From Caballeronia humi (lineage in GTDB: Bacteria > Pseudomonadota > Gammaproteobacteria > Burkholderiales > Burkholderiaceae): 54,009 bases of DNA. The stretch lies in NCBI RefSeq assembly GCF_001544475.1, contig NZ_FCNW02000042.1, positions 1 through 54,009 of the forward strand, given 5' to 3'. Positions 24,887 to 33,636 of the stretch are shown here, piece after piece (the first letter of the stretch is position 1; each line of letters starts with the position of its first letter). The position numbers and the translations under genes were made by a program. The notes beneath the pieces were generated by a model, which was not told where the DNA came from, ran no database searches, and saw nothing but the letters and a program-made list of their open reading frames with translations.

Positions 24887-24923
24887 TGTCCATAATTTGA
24901 TTCATCGATCCACATTATGGACA
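24887..24923. promoter_or_regulatory. Perfect inverted repeat before the cupin gene (candidate IclR operator or RNA hairpin)
   Basis: TGTCCATAAT (24887-24896) and ATTATGGACA (24914-24923) are exact reverse complements, 17 nt apart. The right arm runs into the Shine-Dalgarno sequence AAGGAG of the cupin gene. As DNA it could bind the IclR-family regulator coded at the end of this cassette; as RNA it could form a 10-bp hairpin beside the ribosome binding site. A TTGACA at 24856-24861 is a possible -35, but no -10 stands out. Confidence 0.6.
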
Positions 24924-24933
24924 AGGAGACGCG

Positions 24934-25461
24934 ATGGCAGCCCCACAAGCTGCGGCGGACGCAATGACGCCGTACCAACTTCCCCAACCCGCCGAGGCGC
25001 TCAAGGAGATCGTCGTCGAATCGGCGATCCCGAAGGACGAGCGCCTGTGGGTTCCGCAAGCCGAGAACGTCTGGTTCCGGCCGCTTTGCCTGAACGTGTC
25101 CACCGGTTACTGGATGAACCTGCTGCGGGTGCGCAAGTCGGGCGTGTTGAGCCGTCATCGTCATCCGCAGGCGGTGCACGGCATGGTGCTCAAGGGCCGC
25201 TGGCGTTATCTGGAGCACGACTGGATCGCGACCGAGGGCAGCTACGTCTTCGAGCCGCCCGGCGAGACGCACACGCTGTACGTGCCGGAAGACGTGGAGG
25301 AAATGATCACGTATTTCCAGGTCAACGGCGTGATGTTCTATTGCGATCCCCAAGGCAACTACACCGGCTACGAAGACGTGTTCACGAAAGTCGACATGTG
25401 CCGCAAGCATTTCGAGGCGGTCGGGCTGGGCGCGGACTACGTCGACCAGTTCATCCGCTAA
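24934..25461 (+). CDS. Cupin dioxygenase, 2,4'-dihydroxyacetophenone dioxygenase-like
   Basis: Cupin-fold protein of 175 aa. The metal-binding motif is recognisable as RHRHPQAVHG with a downstream Glu (RYLEHD), and the second cupin motif as GETHTLYV. Overall it resembles the family named after 2,4'-dihydroxyacetophenone dioxygenase, which splits the side chain to 4-hydroxybenzoate and formate, but the real substrate cannot be read from the sequence. AAGGAGA precedes the ATG. It is first in a cassette with an MFS carrier, an SDR and an IclR regulator, which suggests uptake and oxidation of a small organic acid or aromatic compound. Confidence 0.7.
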   Translation: MAAPQAAADAMTPYQLPQPAEALKEIVVESAIPKDERLWVPQAENVWFRPLCLNVSTGYWMNLLRVRKSGVLSRHRHPQAVHGMVLKGRWRYLEHDWIATEGSYVFEPPGETHTLYVPEDVEEMITYFQVNGVMFYCDPQGNYTGYEDVFTKVDMCRKHFEAVGLGADYVDQFIR

Positions 25462-25492
25462 AAAACTCAAAAGAGCACCGGAGGAGACACCC

Positions 25493-26794
25493 GTGCAAGC
25501 CAAATCACCGCGCTTGAAGCGCATTCAGTGGATCGCCCTCACCTTTCTCACGCTCGCGGGCATCGTGAATTACCTCGACCGCAGCACGCTGTCCATCGCG
25601 AATCATTCGGTTAGCCAGGAACTGGGGCTGTCGGCGTCGCAGATGGGTCTGTTGCTGTCGGCGTTTTCGTTCGCCTATGCGTTCTCGCAATTGCCGATCG
25701 GCGTGATGCTCGACCGCTTCGGCGCGCGCATCATGCTCGGCCTCGGCATGTTCGTGTGGTCGGTCGCGCAGTTGTGCGGCGGGCTTGTCACGACCCTGCA
25801 CCAGTTCCTGTTCGCGCGGATCGCGCTCGGTATCGGCGAGGCGCCGCAGTTTCCGGCGGGCGCGAAAGTGGTCAGCGAATGGTTCGCTCTGCGCGAACGC
25901 GGCAAGCCAACCGGCATCTTCGTGACCTCGTCGACGATCGGCCCGGCCCTCGCGCCGCCGATCCTCACCGTGCTGCTGCTCAACTTCGGCTGGCGCGACA
26001 TGTTCGTGATCATGGGCGTGCTCGGGATCGCGGTGGCGATCGGCTGGTACATCGTCTACCGGAATCGCGCGGATATCGCGCTGGAACCCGCGGAAGTCCT
26101 GCATCTGACCGAGGACGAGCCGCAGCAGCGCGCCGAGCGCCGCATGACGTTCGCGGAATGGCGCGGCCTGTTCGGCAAAGCCACCACCTGGGGCATGATT
26201 TTCGGCTTCATGGGCGTGATCTACATGGTGTGGCTGTACCTGACGTGGCTGCCTGCGTATCTCGAACACGAACGCCACCTCACCATCGCGAAAACCGGCT
26301 GGATCGTGTCGATTCCGTATCTGTTCGGCACGCTCGGCATGCTGTCGAGCGGCTTTATCGCAGACGGCCTGATGAAGCGCGGCGTCGCGCCGATCCGCAG
26401 CCGCAAGTGGCCGATCTGCACGGGCCTCCTCGGCGCCGCGCTTTTCACCGTGCCGGCCGCGTTCACGCCGAACTTGGCGCTCGCGATTACGTACCTCTCG
26501 GCGGCGATGTTCTTCGTGAACATGGCGAGTGGCGCCGCCTGGGCGCTCGTCAGCGTGGCCGCGCCGCGTCACATGGTGGCGTCGCTCGGCAGCATCCAGA
26601 ACTTCGGCGGCTACTTCGGCGGGTCGTTTGCGCCGTTCGTCACGGGGCTCGTCGTCGACCGGACGCATTCGTTCGTCAATGCGTTCCTGATCAGCGCGGC
26701 CGTCGCATTCGCGGCGGCGCTCGTCTACATGTTCGTCGTGCGCTCGCCGATACAGGATTCGGAAGCGAGCGTGGCGACGGTTCCGGCCATTTGA
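25493..26794 (+). CDS. MFS transporter, anion:cation symporter type
   Basis: Twelve-segment major facilitator protein of 433 aa. The ACS-family N-terminal signature NYLDRSTLSIANHSVSQELG is present, with the loop 2-3 motif DRFGARIMLGLG and the GIGEAPQFPAGAKV segment in TM4. Members carry organic anions such as hexuronates, galactonate and phthalate. The start is GTG at 25493 behind GGAGGAG. It lies 31 bp after the cupin gene and 16 bp before the SDR gene, so it is probably the importer for the cassette's substrate. Confidence 0.85.
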   Translation: MQAKSPRLKRIQWIALTFLTLAGIVNYLDRSTLSIANHSVSQELGLSASQMGLLLSAFSFAYAFSQLPIGVMLDRFGARIMLGLGMFVWSVAQLCGGLVTTLHQFLFARIALGIGEAPQFPAGAKVVSEWFALRERGKPTGIFVTSSTIGPALAPPILTVLLLNFGWRDMFVIMGVLGIAVAIGWYIVYRNRADIALEPAEVLHLTEDEPQQRAERRMTFAEWRGLFGKATTWGMIFGFMGVIYMVWLYLTWLPAYLEHERHLTIAKTGWIVSIPYLFGTLGMLSSGFIADGLMKRGVAPIRSRKWPICTGLLGAALFTVPAAFTPNLALAITYLSAAMFFVNMASGAAWALVSVAAPRHMVASLGSIQNFGGYFGGSFAPFVTGLVVDRTHSFVNAFLISAAVAFAAALVYMFVVRSPIQDSEASVATVPAI

Positions 26795-26810
26795 AAATGC
26801 ACTGCCCAAC

Positions 26811-27539
26811 ATGACTTTCCAAAAGGATCTGTTCGAAGGCAAGACCGTTCTCGTGACGGGCGGCACGCAAGGCATCGGCGCGGGCATCGCAGAGCAGTTC
26901 GCGGCGCTCGGCGCACGCGTGATCGCCGCAGGCATCGCCCCGACCGATGCGCAGCGCGAGGCGCTCGGCCCACGCATCGAAGTCGCACCGCTCGACGTCA
27001 GCGACGACGCAAGCGTCGCCGCGCTGCTCGAAAACGTCCCGTCGCTCGACGTGCTCGTGAACTGCGCGGGCATGATCCGGCGCGGCGACGAGCACGCCAT
27101 CGACGTGTTCGAACGCGTGATCGCCGTGAACCTGAGCGGCACGATGCGCCTGTGCGCCGCCACGCGCGAGCGGCTGAAGGCGACGCGCGGCTCGATCGTC
27201 AACACGGCGTCGATGCTGAGCTTTTTTGGCGGCGGCCTCGTGCCCGCGTACAGCGCGAGCAAGGGCGGCGTTGCGCAACTGACGAAATCGCTCGCGATCG
27301 CCTACGCCGCCGACGGCATCCGCGTGAACGCCGTCGCGCCCGGCTGGATCGTGACGCCGCTGACTCAGGCACTCCAGGAAGACGAAGCGCGCTCGCAGCC
27401 GATCCTCGATCGCACGCCGATGAAGCGCTGGGGGACGCCGGAGGACGTCGCGCAGGTGGTGGCGTTTCTGGCGTCGCCGGCGGCGGCATTCATGACGGGG
27501 GCGATCGTGCCGGTCGATGGCGGGTATCTGACGGCGTAG
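26811..27539 (+). CDS. Short-chain dehydrogenase/reductase
   Basis: Classical SDR of 242 aa. The cofactor loop TGGTQGIGAG (16-25), NCAG (84-87) and catalytic Ser134, Tyr147 and Lys151 (YSASK) are in place, and the C-terminus PVDGGYLTA is typical. The likely reaction is NAD(P)-dependent oxidation or reduction of a hydroxyl or keto group in the substrate handled by the cupin/MFS cassette. It lies 16 bp after the transporter gene and 54 bp before the IclR gene. Confidence 0.85.
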   Translation: MTFQKDLFEGKTVLVTGGTQGIGAGIAEQFAALGARVIAAGIAPTDAQREALGPRIEVAPLDVSDDASVAALLENVPSLDVLVNCAGMIRRGDEHAIDVFERVIAVNLSGTMRLCAATRERLKATRGSIVNTASMLSFFGGGLVPAYSASKGGVAQLTKSLAIAYAADGIRVNAVAPGWIVTPLTQALQEDEARSQPILDRTPMKRWGTPEDVAQVVAFLASPAAAFMTGAIVPVDGGYLTA

Positions 27540-27593
27540 CGCGGGAGGGCGTCGATATAATCGTCGCCGCTCCCTTCGCTCACACCTTATGCC

Positions 27594-28391
27594 ATGCCGC
27601 CCGCCGCCGATCCCGATTCCGCCAAAGCCACCGGCACCGCCGCGTTCTCGAAATTCATGGCGGTGTTGCAATTGATCGCCGATGTCGCCGAGCCGCAGTC
27701 CATCCCGCAACTCGCCGCCGCGTGCGGCTATCCGCGTCCGACGGTGTATCGGATCGTCGGCGCGCTGATCGCGGAAGGGCTCGTCGTGGAGACGGCGCGC
27801 GGCAATACGTTTTCGCTTGGGCCGCGCTTGCTGACGCTCGCGAGCCGAAGCTGGGAGCGCTCCGATTTACGCGTCGCCGCCGCCGATGCGCTCCACGAAC
27901 TGCGCGACGCGACGCAGGAAACCGTGCATCTCGCGGTGAAAAGCGGACCGGACATGGTGTACATCGAGAAGCTGGAGAGTCCGCACGCGGTGCGGATGGC
28001 ATCACGGATCGGCACGCGCGTGACGCTGTATTCGAGTTCTGTCGGCAAGGCGTATCTCTCGACGCTCTCAGGCGACGAACGCGCCGCGCTGTTGCAAAAC
28101 GTCACGCTGGAACGCTTTACACCGAACACGATCACCGATCGCGCCGCGCTGGACGCCGAACTCGACGCCACCGCCGAGCGCGGCTACGCGGAAGACCGCG
28201 AGGAAAATGAAGCGCAGATTTTTTGCTACGGCTGCGCGATCCGCGATGCGAACGGCCGGCCGCTCGCGTGCGTGAGCATCAGCATTCCGCTCTTCAGGAA
28301 GAGCGCGACGCCGTTCGACACCTACGTCGCGCCGTTGCGCGAAGCGTGCCGCGTGATCGGCGAGCGGATGGGACCGGCGGCCGCGCGCTGA
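27594..28391 (+). CDS. IclR-family transcriptional regulator
   Basis: Regulator of 265 aa with an N-terminal winged helix (about 15-80; recognition segment SIPQLAAACGYPRPTVYRIV) and a C-terminal effector domain (about 90-260) with the IclR features SSVGKAYLSTL and YAEDREENE. It closes the cupin-MFS-SDR cassette and most likely controls it; the inverted repeat at 24887-24923 is a candidate site. The start at 27594 is the only ATG before the helix-turn-helix. It converges with the HAD gene 9 bp away. Confidence 0.88.
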   Translation: MPPAADPDSAKATGTAAFSKFMAVLQLIADVAEPQSIPQLAAACGYPRPTVYRIVGALIAEGLVVETARGNTFSLGPRLLTLASRSWERSDLRVAAADALHELRDATQETVHLAVKSGPDMVYIEKLESPHAVRMASRIGTRVTLYSSSVGKAYLSTLSGDERAALLQNVTLERFTPNTITDRAALDAELDATAERGYAEDREENEAQIFCYGCAIRDANGRPLACVSISIPLFRKSATPFDTYVAPLREACRVIGERMGPAAAR

Positions 28392-28400
28392 AACAACGCG

Positions 28401-29024
28401 TCAGATCGGCACCCCGAGCGCGCGCAGTTGCGCTTCGGTGTGCGCCGCGTCCGTGTGATGCACGCCGTGCCAGCCGAGCGCCGTCGCGGCTTCGGCGTTG
28501 TGCAGGTTGTCGTCGATAAAGACGAGTTCGTGAGGCTGGATGCCCGGTAGATGCCGCTCGATCTCAGCACGCATCAGCGCAAAAATCGCCGGATCAGGCT
28601 TCACGACGCCCACCCGCCCCGACACGATCACCTCCCGAAACCGCTGCAGCACCGGATAGCGCTCCCACGCATACGGGAACGTCTCCGCCGACCAGTTCGT
28701 CAGGCCGAAGAGCGGCATGTGCACGCCGTCGAGCGCATCGACGAGCGCGAGGCCATCCGCCAGCACGCCGCCGAGCATCTCGTGCCAGCGCTCATAAAAC
28801 GCGCGGATCAGCGCCTCGTGCTCGGGAAACGTCGCGATCAGCTCGGTGGTGCCATCGGCGATCGTCTGGCCGCCGTCCTGCTGCACGACCCACTCCATCT
28901 TGCAGACATTGTCGAGAAACCAGCGGCGCTCGGTTTCATCGGGAATCAGGCGGCTGTAGACGTACTCGCGCTTCCAGTCGATCAGCACACCGCCGAAATC
29001 GAACACCACTGCCTTGATCGCCAT
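28401..29024 (-). CDS. HAD-superfamily phosphatase, YihX-like
   Basis: Protein of 207 aa of the HAD IA subfamily. Motif I is FDFGGVLID, with Asp9 but Gly in place of the second Asp, the form also seen in YihX-type sugar-phosphate phosphatases (DLGNV). Motif II is LTNWS, motif III Lys is in VGVVKPDPAIF, and motif IV is FIDDNLHNAEAA. A glucose-1-phosphate-type substrate is possible but unproved. Its start is 15 bp beyond the pepP-like stop on the same strand, so the two may share a transcript. Confidence 0.8.
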   Translation of the reverse strand: MAIKAVVFDFGGVLIDWKREYVYSRLIPDETERRWFLDNVCKMEWVVQQDGGQTIADGTTELIATFPEHEALIRAFYERWHEMLGGVLADGLALVDALDGVHMPLFGLTNWSAETFPYAWERYPVLQRFREVIVSGRVGVVKPDPAIFALMRAEIERHLPGIQPHELVFIDDNLHNAEAATALGWHGVHHTDAAHTEAQLRALGVPI

Positions 29025-29039
29025 GCGTCGCCGCTCCGT

Positions 29040-30860
29040 TCAGATGGGTTGAGTGCGCGTTTCAAGCCACGCCTTTGCCGCGCCCGACACATGCGGCGAC
29101 ACGCGCTCGCGCACCGTCGCGTGATAGGCGTTCAGCCACGCGCGTTCGTCGTCGCGCAGAAGCGCGAGGTCGATGCAGCGCGTATCGATCGGACAAAGCG
29201 TGAGCGTCTCGAATTCGAGGAAATCGCCAAACTCGGTCTTTCCGGCCGGCTGGTTCAGCACCAGATTCTCGATGCGGATGCCCCACTTGCCCGGCCGGTA
29301 AATGCCCGGCTCGATCGACGTGATCATGCCCTCTTCCATCGCCGTCCACGGCTCGGCGGGCGCGTAGTGCGAGATCACCTGCGGGCCTTCGTGCACGTTC
29401 AGGAAATAGCCGACGCCGTGGCCCGTGCCGTGGCCGTAATCCGCGCCCGCTTCCCAGATCGGGGCGCGCGCGATCGAATCGAGCATCGGCGAGCGGACGC
29501 CGCGCGGGAATTTCGCACGCGAGAGCGCCATCGTGCCCTTCAGCACGATGGTGAAATCGCGCTTGTGCTCGGCCGTGATCGTGCCGATGGGTACGACGCG
29601 CGTGATGTCGGTCGTGCCGCTCAGGTACTGGCCGCCTGAGTCGATCAGCAGCAGGCCGTCGCCTTCGATCACCGAATGCGACGCGTCGGTCGCGCGGTAA
29701 TGCGGCATCGCGCCGTTCGCGTTGAAGCCGGCGATCGTCGCGAAACTCAGCGTTACGAAGCCCGGCCGGCGTGCGCGCGCCGCCGTGAGCTTTTCGTCGA
29801 TGGTGAGTTCCGTGATGCGCTCGCGGCCGAGCGCGTCCTCGAACCACGCGAAAAATTCAGCGAGCGCGGCGCCGTCCTGCTCCATCGTCGCGCGGATGTG
29901 CTCCGCTTCCGCCGCGGTCTTGCGCGATTTCGCGAACGTCGACGGATTCACGGCTTCGACGATTTTTACCGACGACGGTACTTTTTCCAGCGTGCCGAAC
30001 GTGATGCGGCGCGGGTCGATCAAAAGCGCGGAGCCGGCGGGCAGCGCGGCGAGCGCTTCGCCCGCGCGGGCGTACGGTTCGACGCGCACGTTCTCTCGCG
30101 CGAGTGAGCCGGCGAGCGCGTTCGGCACCTTTCCGTCGGCGACGAAGAGCGCGGCGTCGTCCAGGCCGATCAGCGCGTGCGCGACGAACACCGGGTTATA
30201 GCTGACGTCGGCGCCGCGCAGGTTGAAGAGCCACGCGAGGTCATCCAGCGTCGAGACGAAGTGCCATTGCGCGCCCTTTTCCTGCATCGCGCGGCGCACG
30301 TCGGCCAGCTTTTCGCCGCGCGCGACGCTCGCGTGCGGCGCCGCGTGCTCGTAGACGCCGCCTTCCGGCAAGCCGGGCCGCGCGGGCCAGACGGCATCGA
30401 GCAGATCCAGATCCGTGCGCAGGACGATGCCACGCGCGGTCAGCGCGTCGGCGAGCGCACGCGCCGATGCGACGCCGAGCACAGTGCCGTCGACGGCCAC
30501 TGTCGCGCCCGACGGCACGTTCTGCGCAAGCCAGTCGACGTGCGGCGCGCTCTGCTGGCCGCCCATCATCTTCATCAATTCGATGCCGGTGCCGGCGAGT
30601 TGCGCTTCGGCCTGCGTCCAGTAGCGGCTATCGACCCAGACGCCCGCGAAATCCGCCGTCACGACGAGCGTGCCGACCGAGCCGGTGAAGCCCGACAGCC
30701 ACTGCCGCCCCTGCCAGCGCTCCGGCAGATATTCGGACAGATGCGGGTCGGCCGAGGGAATCAGCACGGCGGCGAGGTTTTCGCGCGCCATCGCACCGCG
30801 CAGCAAGGCGATGCGTTCGGAGAAAGTGGCTGCGCCGGGGGAGTCGAGTCGATCGTTCAT
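29040..30860 (-). CDS. Aminopeptidase P family protein (M24B)
   Basis: Metallopeptidase of 606 aa, the long three-domain form of Xaa-Pro aminopeptidase. Two N-terminal creatinase-like domains are followed by the pita-bread catalytic domain (about 310-540) with metal ligands in LLIDSGGQYLSGTTDITR, the HGTGHGVGYFLNVHEGP histidine, and the glutamates in SIEPGIYRPGKWGIRIEN. It cleaves the N-terminal residue before proline. The ATG at 30860 was chosen; a GTG three codons earlier is possible. HAD follows downstream. Confidence 0.9.
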   Translation of the reverse strand: MNDRLDSPGAATFSERIALLRGAMARENLAAVLIPSADPHLSEYLPERWQGRQWLSGFTGSVGTLVVTADFAGVWVDSRYWTQAEAQLAGTGIELMKMMGGQQSAPHVDWLAQNVPSGATVAVDGTVLGVASARALADALTARGIVLRTDLDLLDAVWPARPGLPEGGVYEHAAPHASVARGEKLADVRRAMQEKGAQWHFVSTLDDLAWLFNLRGADVSYNPVFVAHALIGLDDAALFVADGKVPNALAGSLARENVRVEPYARAGEALAALPAGSALLIDPRRITFGTLEKVPSSVKIVEAVNPSTFAKSRKTAAEAEHIRATMEQDGAALAEFFAWFEDALGRERITELTIDEKLTAARARRPGFVTLSFATIAGFNANGAMPHYRATDASHSVIEGDGLLLIDSGGQYLSGTTDITRVVPIGTITAEHKRDFTIVLKGTMALSRAKFPRGVRSPMLDSIARAPIWEAGADYGHGTGHGVGYFLNVHEGPQVISHYAPAEPWTAMEEGMITSIEPGIYRPGKWGIRIENLVLNQPAGKTEFGDFLEFETLTLCPIDTRCIDLALLRDDERAWLNAYHATVRERVSPHVSGAAKAWLETRTQPI

Positions 30861-30938
30861 GGAGGTCACCCTTGTAGGAGCCGTTCAGGCTTGAAAGCTT
30901 CGATGCGCCGCTCGTGACCGCGCATCGACGGGGAAATT

Positions 30939-31196
30939 TCAGCGCCGCGCCGCCACACCGACCGTCACGGCCACGACGGCGAGCGCGAACAGGGAGCACG
31001 AGAGCCATTCGAGCGTATCGCCATCGTGATACAGCCCGGCGACGTTGCCGGCCATATGCGCGACGATGGTGGCAAGGACGCCCGCGCCGAGCGCCAGCAA
31101 GAGGTGTCCGGCATGTCGCGAGCGCCGCAGCGGATGCAGCCACCATCCCGCGAGCCCGATCACCGCGCCCAGCACGACGAGACCGGCCCAACCCAT
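30939..31196 (-). CDS. Small polytopic membrane protein (85 aa)
   Basis: Three hydrophobic segments (about 4-20, 31-52 and 63-82) with a basic loop HPLRRSRHAGH between the first two. The size and layout recall the YeaQ/YmgE/GlsB transglycosylase-associated family, but the glycine pattern is only partly kept, so I treat it as hypothetical. No strong ribosome binding site is seen. It lies 78 bp upstream of the aminopeptidase gene on the same strand. Confidence 0.55.
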   Translation of the reverse strand: MGWAGLVVLGAVIGLAGWWLHPLRRSRHAGHLLLALGAGVLATIVAHMAGNVAGLYHDGDTLEWLSCSLFALAVVAVTVGVAARR

Positions 31197-31400
31197 CAGC
31201 GACGCGTCCCAGCCGAATTCAGAGAAACCGTATGGGTTGGCACAGGTCGTTCAACTAGCATTTTCGCTCTCGTCAACTATAGGTAGCAACGCGCTCGAAG
31301 CGCAGCGGTTGAGTTTAGGGGGCCAGGTTGGTGATGGCAAGCGCGCCGCCACAGGCGCGCCAGACTCCCGGCCACTCAGCCCCGCGGCGGCGTCCAACTC

Positions 31401-32162
31401 ATGCGAATCGCCATTATCGACCCGGACGAACACCACGCGGCCTTCATCGGCGCGGCGTTGTCGGCCGGTGGTCACCATTGCCATTTCTTCCGCGCCCCGC
31501 TTTCGTTCCTGACGCTGCTGAAACGCGAAACCTACGACCTGCTGATTTCATCGGCCGGCCTGCGCGAGCTGAGCGACGCGGATATCGTCGCACGGGTGCG
31601 CTCGGCGGTGCCGCACATGCCGGTCGTGCTGATGGCGACGAAGCCGGGCGAGGCGGATATCGTCGATTGCCTGCGCGCCGGCGCCGACGACTGCGTCACG
31701 AAGCCGGTGCGCTGCGCCGAGCTGATCGCCCGCATCGACGCGCTCACGCGCCGCCACACCGCGCGGCCGAGCGTGCCGGAGCGCTTCGGCGAGTATCTGT
31801 TCAACGTATCGGAACTGAGCGTGAGTTTCGGCGGCGAACGCGTGATGCTCACACCGAAGGAATACCGCTTCGCGCATCTGCTGTTCTCGAACCTGTCCCG
31901 GCCGATCTCGCGCGGGCACATTCTGGAGATCGTCTGGACACGCGGCAGCGACATACAGTCGCGCACGCTTGATACCCACGCGTGCCGCCTGCGCACGAAA
32001 CTGCGGCTGCGCGCGGAGCACGGCTACCGCCTGACGCCGCTCTACGCCTACGGCTACCAGCTTGACCGAGTCGAGCCGATGAGCGAAGCGTTTGCTTCCG
32101 TCGAACCGCTTTTGGCCGTGGCGCCGTCCACCCCGCTCATGCCTTATGCCGTCTATAAATGA
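31401..32162 (+). CDS. OmpR-type response regulator with a non-canonical receiver
   Basis: Protein of 253 aa: an N-terminal receiver domain (about 1-115) and a C-terminal winged helix (about 130-225; LTPKEYRFAHLLF, HACRLRTKLRL). In the receiver the metal-binding acids Asp7 and Asp9, the switch Thr80 and Lys101 are kept, but the phosphorylation site, expected in YDLLIS-S at residue 51, is Ser instead of Asp. It should not be phosphorylated in the usual way. No histidine kinase gene is adjacent. It stands 62 bp upstream of hemA on the same strand. Its targets are unknown. Confidence 0.85.
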   Translation: MRIAIIDPDEHHAAFIGAALSAGGHHCHFFRAPLSFLTLLKRETYDLLISSAGLRELSDADIVARVRSAVPHMPVVLMATKPGEADIVDCLRAGADDCVTKPVRCAELIARIDALTRRHTARPSVPERFGEYLFNVSELSVSFGGERVMLTPKEYRFAHLLFSNLSRPISRGHILEIVWTRGSDIQSRTLDTHACRLRTKLRLRAEHGYRLTPLYAYGYQLDRVEPMSEAFASVEPLLAVAPSTPLMPYAVYK

Positions 32163-32179
32163 AGGAAACCGGGAAACGC

Positions 32180-32185
32180 TATAAT
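32180..32185 (+). promoter_or_regulatory. Likely -10 element of hemA
   Basis: An exact TATAAT lies 39 bp before the hemA ATG and just after the response regulator stop. No good -35 is seen at 16-18 nt, so activator help is possible. Confidence 0.5.
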
Positions 32186-32224
32186 ATTCGGCTATCTACA
32201 AGGCCATCAGATCAGGCCCAATAC

Positions 32225-33538
32225 ATGCAGCTCCTCACGATCGGAATCAATCACCACACTGCGCCCGTCGCCTTGCGCGAACGGGTGGCGTTTCCGCTCG
32301 AACAGATCAAACCTGCACTTGGCGCCCTGAAGGACGTTTGGCTGGGGCCGCTCGCGAAGGTTTCGCCGGAAGCGGCGATTCTTTCCACCTGCAATCGCAC
32401 GGAGCTCTACTGCGCCACCGACGACCAGGCCGCCCGCGAGGCCGCCGTCCACTGGCTTTCGAAGTACCACAATCTCCCGGTTTCAGAACTCGCGCCGCAT
32501 GTGTATTCGCTGCCGCAGTCGGAAGCCGTGCGGCATGCGTTTCGCGTGGCGTCCGGGCTCGACTCAATGGTGCTCGGCGAAACGCAAATCGTCGGACAAA
32601 TGAAGGATGCCGTGCGTACGGCGTCCGAGGCCGGCGCGCTCGGCACCTATCTCAACCAGTTGTTCCAGCGCACCTTCGCCGTCGCGAAGGAAGTCCGCAC
32701 GACGACCGAAATCGGGGCGCAATCCGTTTCGATGGCCGCCGCCGCCGTGCGCCTCGCGCAGCGCATCTTCGAAAATATATCGGGCCAGCGCGTGCTGTTC
32801 ATCGGCGCGGGCGAGATGATCGAACTCTGCGCCACGCACTTCGCCGCGCAAAGTCCGCGTGAGCTGGTCGTCGCGAATCGCACCGCCGAGCGCGGCGAAA
32901 AGCTCGCGGGCCGCTTCAACGGCCGCGCGATCCCGCTCTCCGAACTGCCCGCGCGCATGCACGAATTCGACATCATCGTGTCGTGCACGGCATCGACGCT
33001 GCCGATCATCGGTCTGGGCGCGGTCGAGCGTGCGGTTCGGGCGCGTCGCCATCGACCGATTTTCATGGTCGATCTGGCCGTGCCGCGCGACATCGAACCC
33101 GAAGTCGGCAAGCTGAACGACGTGTTCCTCTACACCGTCGACGACCTCGGCGCGATCGTGCGAGAAGGCAACGCGTCGCGTCAGGCGGCGGTCGCGCAGG
33201 CCGAAGCGATCATCGAGACGCGCGTGCAGAACTTCATGCAGTGGCTCGACGCGCGCAGCATCGTCCCGGTGATCCGCCACATGCACACGCAGGCCGACGC
33301 GCTGCGCCGCGCCGAAGTCGAACGCGCGCGCAAGCTGCTCGCGCGCGGCGACGACCCGGCGGCGGTGCTCGAAGCGCTCTCGCAATCGCTCACGAACAAG
33401 CTGATTCATGGCCCGACGCACGCGCTCAACCGCGCGAGCCGTGAAAATCGCGACCAGCTCATCGACCTGATGGGCGGCTTCTACAAGCACGGCAGCACGC
33501 TGCCCGACCCGTCCGACTCAGGTTCTTCAGACCGTTAG
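32225..33538 (+). CDS. hemA: Glutamyl-tRNA reductase
   Basis: NADPH-dependent enzyme of 437 aa that reduces Glu-tRNA to glutamate-1-semialdehyde, the first step of C5 haem synthesis. The N-terminus MQLLTIGINHHTAPVALRER, the catalytic cysteine in ILSTCNRTELY (Cys56), the segment GLDSMVLGETQIVGQMK, and the NADPH loop VLFIGAGEMIEL are all present, with a dimerisation domain at the C-terminus. The frame is open upstream to 32159, but the conserved start is ATG 32225. prfA follows after about 100 bp, an order shared by many proteobacteria. Confidence 0.96.
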   Translation: MQLLTIGINHHTAPVALRERVAFPLEQIKPALGALKDVWLGPLAKVSPEAAILSTCNRTELYCATDDQAAREAAVHWLSKYHNLPVSELAPHVYSLPQSEAVRHAFRVASGLDSMVLGETQIVGQMKDAVRTASEAGALGTYLNQLFQRTFAVAKEVRTTTEIGAQSVSMAAAAVRLAQRIFENISGQRVLFIGAGEMIELCATHFAAQSPRELVVANRTAERGEKLAGRFNGRAIPLSELPARMHEFDIIVSCTASTLPIIGLGAVERAVRARRHRPIFMVDLAVPRDIEPEVGKLNDVFLYTVDDLGAIVREGNASRQAAVAQAEAIIETRVQNFMQWLDARSIVPVIRHMHTQADALRRAEVERARKLLARGDDPAAVLEALSQSLTNKLIHGPTHALNRASRENRDQLIDLMGGFYKHGSTLPDPSDSGSSDR

Positions 33539-33636
33539 CGGCCTGTTCCTTGCTTTTCCCATTGCTCCGCAATTAGAAAACGCGGACGCTTCCTTTTTTA
33601 GCACCATTCTGCGGAGCCCCGCTCCACACCCGCCCG

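Noticed and set aside
28401..29024. Missing second aspartate in the HAD motif I (DFGGV)
   Set aside because: Looked like a defect but is the normal form in the YihX-like branch.
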